From Ancylobacter amanitiformis (GTDB taxonomy: Bacteria > Pseudomonadota > Alphaproteobacteria > Rhizobiales > Xanthobacteraceae), in assembly GCF_030814815.1 (NCBI RefSeq), contig NZ_JAUSVR010000002.1:1-64000 (forward strand): a stretch of DNA of 64,000 nucleotides. The letters run 5' to 3'. Position numbers and translations under genes: made by a program. The notes beneath the pieces were generated by a model. It was not told the origin of the DNA, did not search any database, and was given only the letters and a program-made list of their open reading frames with translations. How positions within the stretch are numbered: the first letter of the stretch is position 1; the number at the start of each line of letters is the position of its first letter. Of the stretch, positions 1 through 7,295 are shown piece by piece.

Positions 1-82
1 CCGCTATGATCGTTGCGCCCACACCTTCTTCTCAGCCATCTGCATCGCCGCTACCGTCATCTTCTGGCTCGGTAATCAATGA
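1..82 (+). mobile_element. IS5-family transposase, C-terminal end (partial)
   Basis: Codons from position 2 read RYDRCAHTFFSAIC, then a hydrophobic tail ending WLGNQ and a TGA at 80-82. This RYD...CAHTF...ATVIFW ending is the usual C-terminus of IS5-family DDE transposases, where the Arg-Tyr-Asp follows the catalytic Glu helix. Only about 26 codons lie in the window; the rest of the element is upstream. The following bases (GTCCTGAGCCTAGTCTA) probably include the terminal inverted repeat and target site, but the other end is not visible. The reading frame runs directly into a truncated portal gene, so the insertion appears to have broken that gene. Confidence 0.7.
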
Positions 83-598
83 GTCCTGAGCCTAGTCTAT
101 GGCGGGGCGGGCAACCTCTCCGACGAGCAGTTCGAGCGGCTGAAGGAGGAGCTGGAGGCGAATTTCTCCGGCCCCGCCAATGCCGGCCGCCCGCTTCTGC
201 TCGATGGCGGGCTCGACTGGCGCCCGCTCTCGCTTTCGCCCAAGGACATGGATTTCCTGGAGGCGAAGAACGCCGCGGCGCGCGAGATCGCGCTCGCCTT
301 CGGTGTGCCGCCGATGATGCTCGGCATTCCCGGCGATGCCACCTACGCCAATTATGCCGAGGCGAGCCGCGTTCTCTGGCGCCAGACCGTGCTGCCGCTG
401 GCGCGCCGGCTGGGGCAGGAACTGGCGGGGTGGCTGGCGCCCGCCTATGGCGCCGCCCCGCTCGCCCTCGAGCCCGACCTCGATGCGATCGAGGCGCTGG
501 GCACGGAACGCGAGGCGCTGTGGCGGCGGGTGAACGAGGCCGGCTTCCTCACCGAGGAGGAGAAGCGCCGGGCGGTGGGGTACGGCGCGCGGGATTAG
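83..598 (+). pseudogene. HK97-family portal protein, 5'-truncated by IS
   Basis: After the transposase stop, the same frame stays open to a TAG at 596-598. From about position 101 it encodes a typical HK97/GTA portal C-terminus: NLSDEQFERLKEELE, then GRPLLLDGGLDW, SLSPKDMDFLEAKN, a GVPPMMLGIPGD segment and a helical tail. Full portals run about 390-430 residues, and only about 165 are here. There is no start codon with a ribosome site at the junction, although an internal ATG at 248 could give a 116-residue piece. The portal docks the terminase and forms the DNA channel, so its loss should stop DNA packaging unless the N-terminal part or another copy lies beyond the IS. Confidence 0.75.
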
Positions 599-634
599 CG
601 AAAGCCGGCGGGCGGCCTTCCCCCCCCACCCCAG

Positions 635-715
635 CCCTCTCCCCGCCGGGGAGAGGGAGCGCCGTCCTCACCTCTCCCGGTCGGGGACAGGTCGCCGCGC
701 CGCGGCGGGTGAGGG
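635..715. repeat. dispersed palindromic intergenic repeat
   Basis: A perfect 10-bp stem, CCCTCTCCCC / GGGGAGAGGG with loop GCC (635-657), is followed by a second imperfect inverted repeat bounded by CCTCACC (666-672) and GGTGAGG (708-714). A related copy with the same 10-bp stem lies between fhcA and fhcD (52133-52155). Short palindromes of this kind are scattered through many alphaproteobacterial genomes. Here it fills the gap between the portal remnant and the next phage gene, where it may also act as an attenuating RNA hairpin. Confidence 0.7.
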
Positions 716-743
716 GGACGGCTGCCCGCCAGGGAGAAACCCC

Positions 744-932
744 ATGCAGACCCTGATCGAGGCCTTCGCGGCCAAGGCGGACCTCGCCCATCTCGCCCTG
801 CTGATGTGGGCGCTCGGCGCCTCGGCCCTGGCCATGGCGGCGATGCGCGAACTCTCCCGCGCGGTGCGGCGCTTCGACGATTTCGTGCGCGAGATCGCGC
901 GCTTCAACGCCCTGTTCGGAGATGAGAAATGA
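744..932 (+). CDS. small GTA head-region membrane protein
   Basis: A 62-residue protein with one hydrophobic helix (about residues 15-34) and a basic/amphipathic C-terminal helix. Its position between the portal and prohead protease matches the small genes found there in RcGTA-type clusters. The start ATG follows an AGGGAGAAA ribosome site. The stop overlaps the next start (ATGA at 929-932), so the two are probably translationally coupled. Its role in GTA heads is not established here. Confidence 0.7.
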   Translation: MQTLIEAFAAKADLAHLALLMWALGASALAMAAMRELSRAVRRFDDFVREIARFNALFGDEK

Positions 933-1099
933 CATCGATGCCGCGCATCCGGGCTTTCCTGCCCAATCGTCCGCACCTGCCCGCGCCGAGCCGCGCCGGC
1001 GACGCGCCGCAGGTATTCCGCCAGTTCGGCCGCACGCTCGGCAAGCTGGAGCGCGCCGCCGCCACCCGCCGGCCCAAGGGCGAAGGGGAGGGCGCATGA
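929..1099 (+). CDS. small basic protein between portal and prohead protease
   Basis: An ATG at 929 overlaps the previous stop as ATGA and opens a 56-codon frame. The protein starts MTSMPRIRAFLPNRPH, contains FRQFGRTLGKLERAA and ends in a Lys/Gly/Glu-rich tail. Its TGA (1097-1099) overlaps the ATG of the prohead protease (1096). Such overlaps on both sides support real translation in a coupled run. The product is basic and probably soluble. I do not recognise a family; the position suggests a minor head or scaffold-like factor. Confidence 0.55.
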   Translation: MTSMPRIRAFLPNRPHLPAPSRAGDAPQVFRQFGRTLGKLERAAATRRPKGEGEGA

Positions 1100-1692
1100 T
1101 CGGCTCCGCGCGCCTTGCGGGAGAGGGCGCCCTCCCGCCTTTGCAGACCAAGGCACATGCCGGCCGGCTTGAGCAGATCGAGCCCGATGGCGGTTTCGAG
1201 GGCTATGCCGCCCTGTTCGGCCGCGTCGATCTCGGCCGCGACCTCATCCTGCCCGGCGCCTTTGCCCGCTCGCTGGCCGAGCGCGGCACCTCGGGCGTGC
1301 GCATGCTGTTCCAGCATGATCCGGCCGAGCCGATCGGCACCTGGATTTCCATGCGCGAGGATGGCGTGGGCCTGCATGTGCGCGGCCGCCTCACGCTCGA
1401 TGTCGCCCGCGCCCGGGAGGTGCTGGCACTGATGCGAGCCGGGGCGGTGGACGGGCTGTCCATCGGCTTCCGCGCGGTGGAAGGGCGCACCGACCCGCGC
1501 TCGCGGGTGCGCCGTCTCGCCCGGATCGACCTCTGGGAAGTGTCGGTCGTCACGTTTCCGATGCAGCCGGATGCGCGCATCGCCTCCGTCAAGCGCGGCG
1601 ATGGGGGCGGCGGCCTCGGCCTCGCGGCCGCCATCCGCCGCGGTGCGCGGCGCCTGCGCACCCTGCCGGGGCTGACGCCGCTGCCGGCCTGA
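1096..1692 (+). CDS. HK97-family prohead protease (GTA gp4-like)
   Basis: A 198-residue assemblin-type serine protease that trims capsid and scaffold regions during head maturation. The family hallmarks are visible: GFEGYAALFGRVDLGRD near the N-terminus, the catalytic His in MLFQHDP (about residue 74), the catalytic Ser in DGLSIGF (about residue 122) and the LWEVSVVTFPM strand after it. The start at 1096 overlaps the previous stop; an in-frame extension to 922 is antisense-like sequence with no ribosome site. The capsid gene follows after 72 bases. The length is normal and the core looks intact, in contrast to the broken portal. Confidence 0.92.
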   Translation: MIGSARLAGEGALPPLQTKAHAGRLEQIEPDGGFEGYAALFGRVDLGRDLILPGAFARSLAERGTSGVRMLFQHDPAEPIGTWISMREDGVGLHVRGRLTLDVARAREVLALMRAGAVDGLSIGFRAVEGRTDPRSRVRRLARIDLWEVSVVTFPMQPDARIASVKRGDGGGGLGLAAAIRRGARRLRTLPGLTPLPA

Positions 1693-1764
1693 ACCCTTCC
1701 TTACACCATCAGTCCGGACGCCCGCGACCGGGATGACGCAACCTTTTGCAACAGGGACAGCACC

Positions 1765-3021
1765 ATGGATCTCAGCAATCCCGCACCCGAAGTGAAGTCC
1801 GCCGGCCCGGAAGTCTCCGCCGCCTTCGAGGATTTCATGAGCGCCTTCGAGGCGTTCAAGGACGCCAACGACCAGCGGCTCGGCGAACTGGAGCGGCGGG
1901 GCGGCGATGCCCTCACGCGCGACAAGGTCGAGCGTATCAATGCCGCGCTCGACGCGCAGAAGTCGCTGATCGACGAACTGGTGCTGAAGACCCGCCGCCC
2001 GGCGCTGGGCGGCTCGGGCGATGCGTCGAGCTTCGCGGGCGATCTGGCGGCGCGGGAGCACAAGGCGGCGTTCGACGCCTATGTCCGCACCGGCGAGGCG
2101 GCGGGGCTCAAGCGGCTGGAGGCCAAGGCGCTCTCGGCCGGCGTCGCCACCGATGGCGGCTATGTGGTGCCGAGCGAGACCGAGCGGGAAATCGGCAAGC
2201 GCCTCGCCGCGCTCTCGCCGATCCGCGCCATCTCGGACGTGCGGGTGATTTCCGCCGGCACCTACAAGAAGCCGTTCATGACCTCGGGCCCGGCGGTGGG
2301 CTGGGTGGCGGAGACGGCGGCACGCAGCCAGACCGCGAGCCCCGTGCTGGACGAACTCACCTTCCCGGCCATGGAAATCTACGCCATGCCGGCAGCGACG
2401 CAGACCCTGCTCGATGATGCGGCGGTGAATATCGACGAATGGCTCGCCATCGAGGTCGAGGCGGCGTTCGCCGCGCAGGAGGGCACCGCTTTCGTCACCG
2501 GCGATGGCTCGGGCAAGCCGAAGGGTTTCCTCGCCTATGACACGGTGGCCGAGGGCGCCTGGACCTGGGGCAAGCTCGGCTTCGTCGCCACCGGCGAGGC
2601 GGGCGACTTTCCCTCCGCCAACCCGGCCGACCCGCTGGTCGACCTCGTCTATGCGCTGAAAAGCGGCTACCGGCAGAATGGCAGCTTCATCATGAGCCGC
2701 CGCACGCAGGGCGCCGTGCGCAAGCTGAAGGACGAGAACGGCCAGTATCTGTGGGCGCCGCCCACCGCGCCGGGCGCGCCGCCTCACCTGCTGGGCTTCC
2801 CGGTGTTCGAGGCGGAGGACGTGCCGAACATCGGCGCGAACAGCCTGTCCATCGCCTTCGGCGACTTCAAGCGCGGCTATCTCGTGGTGGACCGCGCCGG
2901 CGTGCGCGTGCTGCGCGATCCCTATTCCGCCAAGCCCTATGTGCTGTTCTACACCACCAAGCGGGTGGGCGGCGGCGTGCAGGATTTCGACGCGATCAAG
3001 CTGCTGAAGTTCGCGGCGTAG
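1765..3021 (+). CDS. major capsid protein, HK97 fold (GTA gp5-like)
   Basis: A 418-residue phage major capsid protein. The first 110 or so residues are charged and helical (AAFEDFMSAFEAFKDAND, then LERRGGD), as expected for the delta/scaffold domain removed by the upstream protease. The HK97-fold body follows, with YVVPSETEREIGKRL, PAVGWVAETAARSQTASPVL, the E-loop region and a FVTGDGSGKPKGFL motif common in GTA and HK97 capsids. The C-terminus (YVLFYTTKRVGGGVQDFDAI) is typical. A good spacer with GGGACAGCACC precedes the ATG. It looks complete. A GC-rich hairpin follows the stop. Confidence 0.93.
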   Translation: MDLSNPAPEVKSAGPEVSAAFEDFMSAFEAFKDANDQRLGELERRGGDALTRDKVERINAALDAQKSLIDELVLKTRRPALGGSGDASSFAGDLAAREHKAAFDAYVRTGEAAGLKRLEAKALSAGVATDGGYVVPSETEREIGKRLAALSPIRAISDVRVISAGTYKKPFMTSGPAVGWVAETAARSQTASPVLDELTFPAMEIYAMPAATQTLLDDAAVNIDEWLAIEVEAAFAAQEGTAFVTGDGSGKPKGFLAYDTVAEGAWTWGKLGFVATGEAGDFPSANPADPLVDLVYALKSGYRQNGSFIMSRRTQGAVRKLKDENGQYLWAPPTAPGAPPHLLGFPVFEAEDVPNIGANSLSIAFGDFKRGYLVVDRAGVRVLRDPYSAKPYVLFYTTKRVGGGVQDFDAIKLLKFAA

Positions 3022-3030
3022 CGCGGGCGA

Positions 3031-3053
3031 GGGGCGCTTCTATGAGGCGCCCC
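3031..3053 (+). terminator. GC-rich hairpin after capsid gene
   Basis: GGGGCGC and GCGCCCC form a 7-bp perfect stem around a TTCTATGAG loop ten bases after the capsid stop. There is no T-run on either strand, so this could be a factor-dependent or mRNA 3'-end hairpin. It sits exactly where GC-rich phage sequence gives way to lower-GC inserted sequence. Confidence 0.4.
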
Positions 3054-3057
3054 GACC

Positions 3058-3535
3058 TCATGAAGGTCGGCGAATTCGTTCAACTATCTCTTTCAATATT
3101 TCATAGGTTGAAAAAAGCACGTCGGTAGCTCTGACCTCAATTTCTCCGTCGCTTATGACCAATATGGACCCACCTAACTCATCTCCGCATTGGAAGTAAC
3201 CAATCTCATTTTGGATCGTAGAGACTTGAGATAGACAGCGCACCACGCGTTCCTTCGGTCGATTCAGTACTCCATGCTTGTAGGTGGCAGCCAAATCCCT
3301 GAGAAATCGAAAATTGCTATTCTCCGCTGAAATCTTATCGCGGTATAGGTCATCGGTCGGTGGAACTGTAGTATCGCCTAGAGACAGGAGGTCACGGTGT
3401 ATAATTCCGACGCATGCATCCATCGTCAGAATTGCATTGACGATGTGGCGCTCGTCGCCAGGCCGCTTGCGCGGCTAGCTCGAAATTCGGAAGCACCACT
3501 TGGTAGAGGAAGTTGACTGACGGAAGTTCTGTCAT
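3058..3535 (-). pseudogene. low-GC cargo gene with a frameshift
   Basis: The minus strand has an ATG at 3535 that reads MTELPSVNFLYQVVLPNFELA, then runs off frame. A second frame, open from a TAG near 3475, carries KRPGDERHIVNAILTMDACV and continues to a stop at 3058, including a FLRDLAATYKHGVLN motif. Joined by a one-base shift near GAGCTAGCCGCGCAAGC (about 3460-3485), the two frames give one protein of about 158 residues. The composition is clearly more AT-rich than the flanks, a sign of transfer. The all-helical pattern with a late KHGVL motif recalls small HEPN-like hypothetical proteins, but I cannot assign a function. A 121-codon frame from ATG 3423 may still be expressed. Confidence 0.5.
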
Positions 3536-3562
3536 CTGACGTGTCTCGCCGAAATCGGTCTG

Positions 3563-4282
3563 CTACTTCGTCATCGCCCGCAGCGTCGCGTCGATCCAGG
3601 GGCGCTGCGGGCCGACCAGTGTCGCGCCGGTGACGCCGCCGCAGCCGCGCGCGCCGCCGGCCGCGGTCGACCAGCCAATGATGCCGGCCACCGCGCCACC
3701 CAGCAGCACCGGCCCGCCGCTGTCGCCCGTGCAGCCGCCGGCGGCGGGGCCTTCCGAGAGGCGCACCATGATGCCGCCGGTGGTGCCGATGCTCGGCAGG
3801 TCGACCATGCGCAGCGTGCCGGCCGATTTGCCGTCGCCATCCTTCACCACCCCGAAGCCGGCCAGGGTGAAGGCGGTGCGCCGCGCCGGCAGCGCGATCT
3901 CCCCGGTCAGCGTCGCCGGACGGAAATCGGCCGGTAGGGCCGCCGAGAGTTTCACCACCGCGAGGTCCGGCGTCGGGCGTCTCGTGTCGAAGGATGCCGG
4001 GTCGAAACCCGGATGCACGGCGATGCGGCTGACCGGGATCAGCCGGGGCCCGGCCGGCTCGAACACCACGACCGCATAATCGGCCGCCGGCTGCACACAG
4101 TGCGCGGCGGTGAGCAGCACGTTCGGCGCCAGCACCACGCCGGTGCAGGAGGCGCCGCGCGTCGAAACGATCATCGCCGTTTCCGCCTTGAGATCCGCGT
4201 CCGCCGGCCGCCCGCCCACGATGGCGAAGGCCGGGCTGATCAAGGTGAGGGCGGCGAGGGCAGAAAACAGCAGGGCGCGCAT
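3563..4282 (-). CDS. secreted trypsin-like serine protease (S1 family)
   Basis: A 239-residue chymotrypsin-fold protease. Residues 1-20 are a signal peptide ending AFA, and the next residues are IVGG, so signal peptidase cleavage alone would release the N-terminus that activates trypsin-like enzymes, with no propeptide. The triad is complete: His61 in LTAAHC, Asp106 in PDLAVV and Ser188 in GDSGGP. Cysteine pairs around the His and Ser are present. It lies on the minus strand between the capsid and connector genes of the phage cluster, so it is probably a cargo gene with its own promoter. GGAAAG precedes the ATG. Its GC content is like the host, unlike its low-GC neighbour. Confidence 0.9.
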   Translation of the reverse strand: MRALLFSALAALTLISPAFAIVGGRPADADLKAETAMIVSTRGASCTGVVLAPNVLLTAAHCVQPAADYAVVVFEPAGPRLIPVSRIAVHPGFDPASFDTRRPTPDLAVVKLSAALPADFRPATLTGEIALPARRTAFTLAGFGVVKDGDGKSAGTLRMVDLPSIGTTGGIMVRLSEGPAAGGCTGDSGGPVLLGGAVAGIIGWSTAAGGARGCGGVTGATLVGPQRPWIDATLRAMTK

Positions 4283-4465
4283 CGGTCTTTCCGGGTCAGA
4301 GCGCGGCCGTTGTGGCGGCGGTTGCGACGCGCGTCAATCGGGGCAGGAACCGTGCGGCGCGCGGAGCGGTGCGCCGGGTCCCGGATCGGCGTTCAGCCCG
4401 TGCCGTCACCTGACCGGGAAACAGAGATTGCCCGTGCCTCGGACCGACGGCGGCGCAGCCCAAGC

Positions 4466-4491
4466 GCAGAGCCGGGATGCAGAGCCGGGAT
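4466..4491. repeat. 13-bp direct repeat x2
   Basis: GCAGAGCCGGGAT occurs twice back to back in the 278-base gap between the protease start and the connector gene. The remainder of that gap holds no convincing gene; it should contain the protease promoter. The repeat is of unknown role. Confidence 0.6.
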
Positions 4492-4560
4492 ATGGCGCAC
4501 CACCCCGCCACAGGCGGCAGTTCCGCCGACATTTCTTGTCATCCACCACAGAGGCACACC

Positions 4561-5127
4561 ATGCCCGCCTTGCTTCTCGCCGGCCCGATGGCCGAGCCGC
4601 TCGGCCTCGCCGAGGCCAAGACCTATCTGCGCGTCGACCATGACGCGGAAGATGCGCTGATCGCCTCGCTGATCACCGCCGCCCGTGCCACCGTCGAGGC
4701 ACTCACCCGCCGCGTGCTGATCGACCAGCGTTGGCGGCTGGTGCGCGACACCTGGCCGGTTTCCGGGCTCATCGCCGTGCCGGTGAACCCGCTGCGCGAG
4801 ATCGTCGCCGCGCATGTGGTGGAGGAGGCCGGCACCGAGGTCGAGGTGCCGCTTTCGGCCTTCACCGCCAATATGGCGCGGCTGCCGGGACTGATCCGGG
4901 TCGATCGCTCGGCCGTGCCGGCACCGGGGCGCTCGGTCGCCGGCATCGCCATCGACGTGATCGCCGGCCACGGGCCCGATGCCGACCATGTGCCCTCGCC
5001 GCTGATCGAGGCGGTGCGGCTGGTGCTGGCCCATTTCTACGAGCATCGCGACGTGCCCGGCCCGGGCGCGGCCTTTCCCGCCAGCCTCGACGCGCTGGTC
5101 GCCCCCTTCCGGGTGACGCGGCTATGA
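4561..5127 (+). CDS. head-tail connector protein (GTA gp6-like)
   Basis: A 188-residue protein starting MPALLLAGPMAEPLGLAEAK and containing YLRVDHDAEDALIASLITAARATVEA. This is the signature of the phage gp6-like head-tail connector (adaptor) family that docks on the portal ring. The C-terminal part (AVRLVLAHFYEHRD) is also typical. The length fits the family. An in-frame extension back to 4477 would cross the 13-bp repeat and lacks a ribosome site, so ATG 4561 is chosen. The stop overlaps the next gene (ATGA). Confidence 0.88.
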   Translation: MPALLLAGPMAEPLGLAEAKTYLRVDHDAEDALIASLITAARATVEALTRRVLIDQRWRLVRDTWPVSGLIAVPVNPLREIVAAHVVEEAGTEVEVPLSAFTANMARLPGLIRVDRSAVPAPGRSVAGIAIDVIAGHGPDADHVPSPLIEAVRLVLAHFYEHRDVPGPGAAFPASLDALVAPFRVTRL

Positions 5128-5456
5128 CCGCGCCGGCGACCGGCATCGCCGCCCTGCGCCACCGGCTGGTGCTCGAGACGCCCGTGGAGGTGCCGGACGG
5201 GGCCGGCGGGGTGACGCGCAGCTTTCTCGCCGTCGACGCGCTGTGGGGGGCGATCGAGACCAGCGCCGCCCCCGGCGAGATCGCCGATCGGCCCGGGGCC
5301 GTGCTGACCCACACCGTGACTCTGCGCGCGCCGGCAACGGTACAGCCCGGCGACCGGTTGCGGTTTGGCGCCCACCATTTCCTCGTCGACGCCGTGAGCG
5401 ACCCGGAAGGGCGCGGGCGCCGGCTCGTCTGCGACTGCCGGGAGGAGACGCCGTGA
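5124..5456 (+). CDS. head-tail adaptor / stopper protein (GTA gp7-like)
   Basis: A 110-residue phage head closure protein: IAALRHRLVLETPVEVPDGA at the N-terminus, a DALWGAIE strand and a C-terminal beta core with GDRLRFGAHHFLVDAV. These are hallmarks of the SPP1 gp16-like stopper family. It overlaps the connector gene by four bases and the next small frame by GTGA, so the set is one transcription unit. It appears complete. Confidence 0.85.
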   Translation: MTAPATGIAALRHRLVLETPVEVPDGAGGVTRSFLAVDALWGAIETSAAPGEIADRPGAVLTHTVTLRAPATVQPGDRLRFGAHHFLVDAVSDPEGRGRRLVCDCREETP

Positions 5457-5533
5457 GATTCGATGTGAGGCTGAAGGGGCTGGCGGTCATGCTGCGACGC
5501 CTTGCGCAGCTTGAGCCGAGGAGGCGGCGATGA
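5453..5533 (+). pseudogene. HK97 gp10-like remnant, 26 codons
   Basis: A GTG at 5453 overlaps the previous stop and opens VRFDVRLKGLAVMLRRLAQL, ending RRRR and a TGA at 5531-5533 that overlaps the next ATG. The N-terminal DVRLKGL...L..L pattern matches the start of HK97 gp10-like minor head-tail proteins, which are normally about 120-150 residues. Only the first 20 or so residues remain, implying an internal deletion that kept translational coupling to the tail terminator gene. The family assignment rests on very little sequence. Confidence 0.4.
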
Positions 5534-5934
5534 GCGCGGCCAATGCGCTGCGCGCCGCGGTCCATGCCGCGCTCAAAGCCGATGCGCCGCTCATCGCCGC
5601 GCTCGGCGGGCCGCGCATCTACGACGTGCCGCCAGGCACGCCGGAATTTCCCTATGTCACGCTGGGCGAGGCGCAGCTTATCGACTGGTCGACCGCGACC
5701 GAGACGGGGCAGGAGCATCGGCTCACCCTGTTCGCCTGGTCGCGGCAGGGCGGGCATGGAGAGGCCCATGCCATTGCCCACCAGCTGCAGCAGGCGCTGC
5801 ATGATGCGCCGCTGGAACTGGCGGGCTGCCGGCTGGTGAACCTGCGCTTCAGCAATGCCGAGATCCGCCGCGAGGCGGGCGGGCGCACCTATCGCGCGCT
5901 GGTCCGCTTTCGCGCGGTGACGGAAACGGATTGA
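5530..5934 (+). CDS. tail terminator protein, DUF3168 (GTA gp8-like)
   Basis: A 134-residue protein: ALRAAVHAALKADAPLIAAL, IYDVPPGTPEFPYVTLGE, then EHRLTLFAWSRQGG and an RRE...YRALVRFRAVTE end. This is the DUF3168 family, the ring that caps the tail tube at the head side. The position after the stopper and before the tail tube agrees with RcGTA order. The next 222 bases, up to the tail tube gene, hold no gene I can support. Confidence 0.9.
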   Translation: MSAANALRAAVHAALKADAPLIAALGGPRIYDVPPGTPEFPYVTLGEAQLIDWSTATETGQEHRLTLFAWSRQGGHGEAHAIAHQLQQALHDAPLELAGCRLVNLRFSNAEIRREAGGRTYRALVRFRAVTETD

Positions 5935-6156
5935 GATTTCCCAACCGTGTCAGCAAATCGCGCCAGGGGATTCACCGGACTCGACAATCCCACCTCAACC
6001 TCGCTCAGAACATGAAGGCGGTTGCAGCGGTTTGCGCATGTGGCGCGTGAAGTCGCGCCAGGCTGCCGGCGGCGCGTGTCGACGGCACCCTACGACGCCC
6101 GCGTTAACCGCCGCTGAACGCCCCCTTCACATCGCCGGAAAAGGAAAGGCCAGCCC

Positions 6157-6564
6157 ATGGCAGCCCAGAAGGGTAAGGACCTCTTGTTGAAGATCCATGA
6201 CGGCACGGCCTTCGCGACGGTGGCGGGGCTGCGCTCGCGGCAGATCGCGTTCAACACCGAGCCGGTCGACGTGACCCACGCCGAGAGCGCCGGGCGCTGG
6301 CGCGAATTGCTGGCGGGCGCCGGAGTGAAGCGCGCCTCGCTCGCGGGATCCGGCATCTTCAGGGATGCGGCCTCCGACGCGCTGATCCGCCAGAGCTTTT
6401 TCGACGGCACCATCCGCGCCGCGCAGCTGGTGGTGCCCGATTTCGGCACCATCGAGGGCGCGTTCCAGATCACCAGCCTGGAAATCGCCGCCGAGCATGA
6501 TCGCGAAGTGACCTTCGACATCGCGCTTGAGAGCGCGGGCGAAATCAGCTTCGCGGCGCTGTGA
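6157..6564 (+). CDS. major tail tube protein, TP901-1 type (GTA gp9-like)
   Basis: A 135-residue tail tube protein starting MAAQKGKDLLLKIHDG, with RQIAFNTEPVDVTHAESAGRW in the middle and an EVTFDIALESAGEISF C-terminal strand, all typical of the phage major tail protein TP901-1 family. The ribosome site GGAAAGG lies upstream of the ATG. It polymerises as hexamer rings between the terminator and the baseplate. The length is normal and the gene intact. Confidence 0.9.
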   Translation: MAAQKGKDLLLKIHDGTAFATVAGLRSRQIAFNTEPVDVTHAESAGRWRELLAGAGVKRASLAGSGIFRDAASDALIRQSFFDGTIRAAQLVVPDFGTIEGAFQITSLEIAAEHDREVTFDIALESAGEISFAAL

Positions 6565-6575
6565 GGGAGGACGCC

Positions 6576-6935
6576 ATGGCGAACCGCCATCGCGGCGAGA
6601 TTTCCGCCGACCTCGACGGACGCGTGCGCACGCTGGTGCTGACGCTCGGCGCGCTGGCGGAGCTGGAGGATGCCTTCGGCGCCGGCGACCTGGTGGCGCT
6701 GACCGAGCGCTTCGGCTCCGGCCGGCTTGCCGCGCGCGACGCCATCCGCATCCTCGCGGCCGGGCTGCGCGGGGCGGGCGAGGATGTGCGCGAGGAGGAC
6801 GTGGCGCGCATGACCACGCCGGGCGGGGCGGCCGGCTTCGCGCGCATCGTCGGCCAGCTCATCGCCGCCACCTTCGGCGCCGGGGAGGGCACGGACCCGG
6901 GCCCTTTGGAGCGGGCGCCGCGCGCCGCGAGGTGA
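6576..6935 (+). CDS. tail assembly chaperone-like (GTA gp10-like)
   Basis: A 119-residue protein beginning MANRHRGEI, with LVLTLGALAELEDAFGAGD and AIRILAAGLRGAGEDV. This is the GTA gp10 / tail tube GTA-gp10-like family, placed as in RcGTA between the tail tube and the DUF2376 gene. The ATG at 6576 has a strong GGGAGGA ribosome site; an upstream in-frame ATG at 6561 lacks one. The stop overlaps the next start (GTGA). A chaperone role is inferred from the position. Confidence 0.82.
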   Translation: MANRHRGEISADLDGRVRTLVLTLGALAELEDAFGAGDLVALTERFGSGRLAARDAIRILAAGLRGAGEDVREEDVARMTTPGGAAGFARIVGQLIAATFGAGEGTDPGPLERAPRAAR

Positions 6936-7132
6936 GGGGCGCTCGCAGACCCGCCTTTCCATGGCGCGAGACGATGGCGTTCGGCCTCGGCCGGCTGCGC
7001 CTGTCCTCGCGCGATTTCTGGGCGATGACGCCGCGCGAGATCGCCGCCGCCGTGGAGGCGGTGGCTGGCCCCGCCCGCGCCCCGCTGGACCGCGCCGCAC
7101 TGGCGGCCCTGATGGCGCGCTTTCCCGATTGA
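6932..7132 (+). CDS. phage tail assembly chaperone, DUF2376 (GTA gp10.1-like)
   Basis: A 66-residue protein from a GTG that overlaps the previous stop (GTGA). The core FPWRETMAFGLGRLRLSSRD followed by FWAMTPREI is the conserved DUF2376/rcc01693 motif. An ATG at 6974 would cut off the FPW part, which homologues keep, so the GTG is preferred. It is too short to say more; it belongs to the tail assembly block. Confidence 0.75.
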   Translation: MRGARRPAFPWRETMAFGLGRLRLSSRDFWAMTPREIAAAVEAVAGPARAPLDRAALAALMARFPD

Positions 7133-7167
7133 GAGGGAGCGTCCTTTGTCTGAAGGGTTCTGCCGAC

Positions 7168-7295
7168 AAATCTTGCGCCGGGATCCGGCTCCACGTTCCG
7201 CCTGCGGCGTCCCTCGTCCGGGGCGCGGAGGAAGACTGTTTCCCGGAAAAGCCGCAGGCAAATGCAGCGCCGATCCGGCACCCAGCGCAAGATTT
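7168..7295. repeat. inverted-repeat-bounded intergenic element
   Basis: Arms AAATCTTGCGCCGGGATCCGG (minus its last base; 7168-7188) and its near reverse complement ending GCGCAAGATTT (7275-7295) match at about 17 of 21 positions and enclose about 86 bases. The element lies in the 323-base gap between two tail genes and runs into the 13-bp tandem array, whose first unit contains the right arm's end. It resembles a small non-coding mobile repeat (MITE-like), but no target duplication is evident. Confidence 0.45.

Noticed and set aside
904..2787. 627-codon open frame on the minus strand opposite protease and capsid genes
   Set aside because: High GC leaves antisense frames open. The product is Arg/Ala/Gly-rich low-information sequence, while the plus strand has clear protease and capsid motifs.
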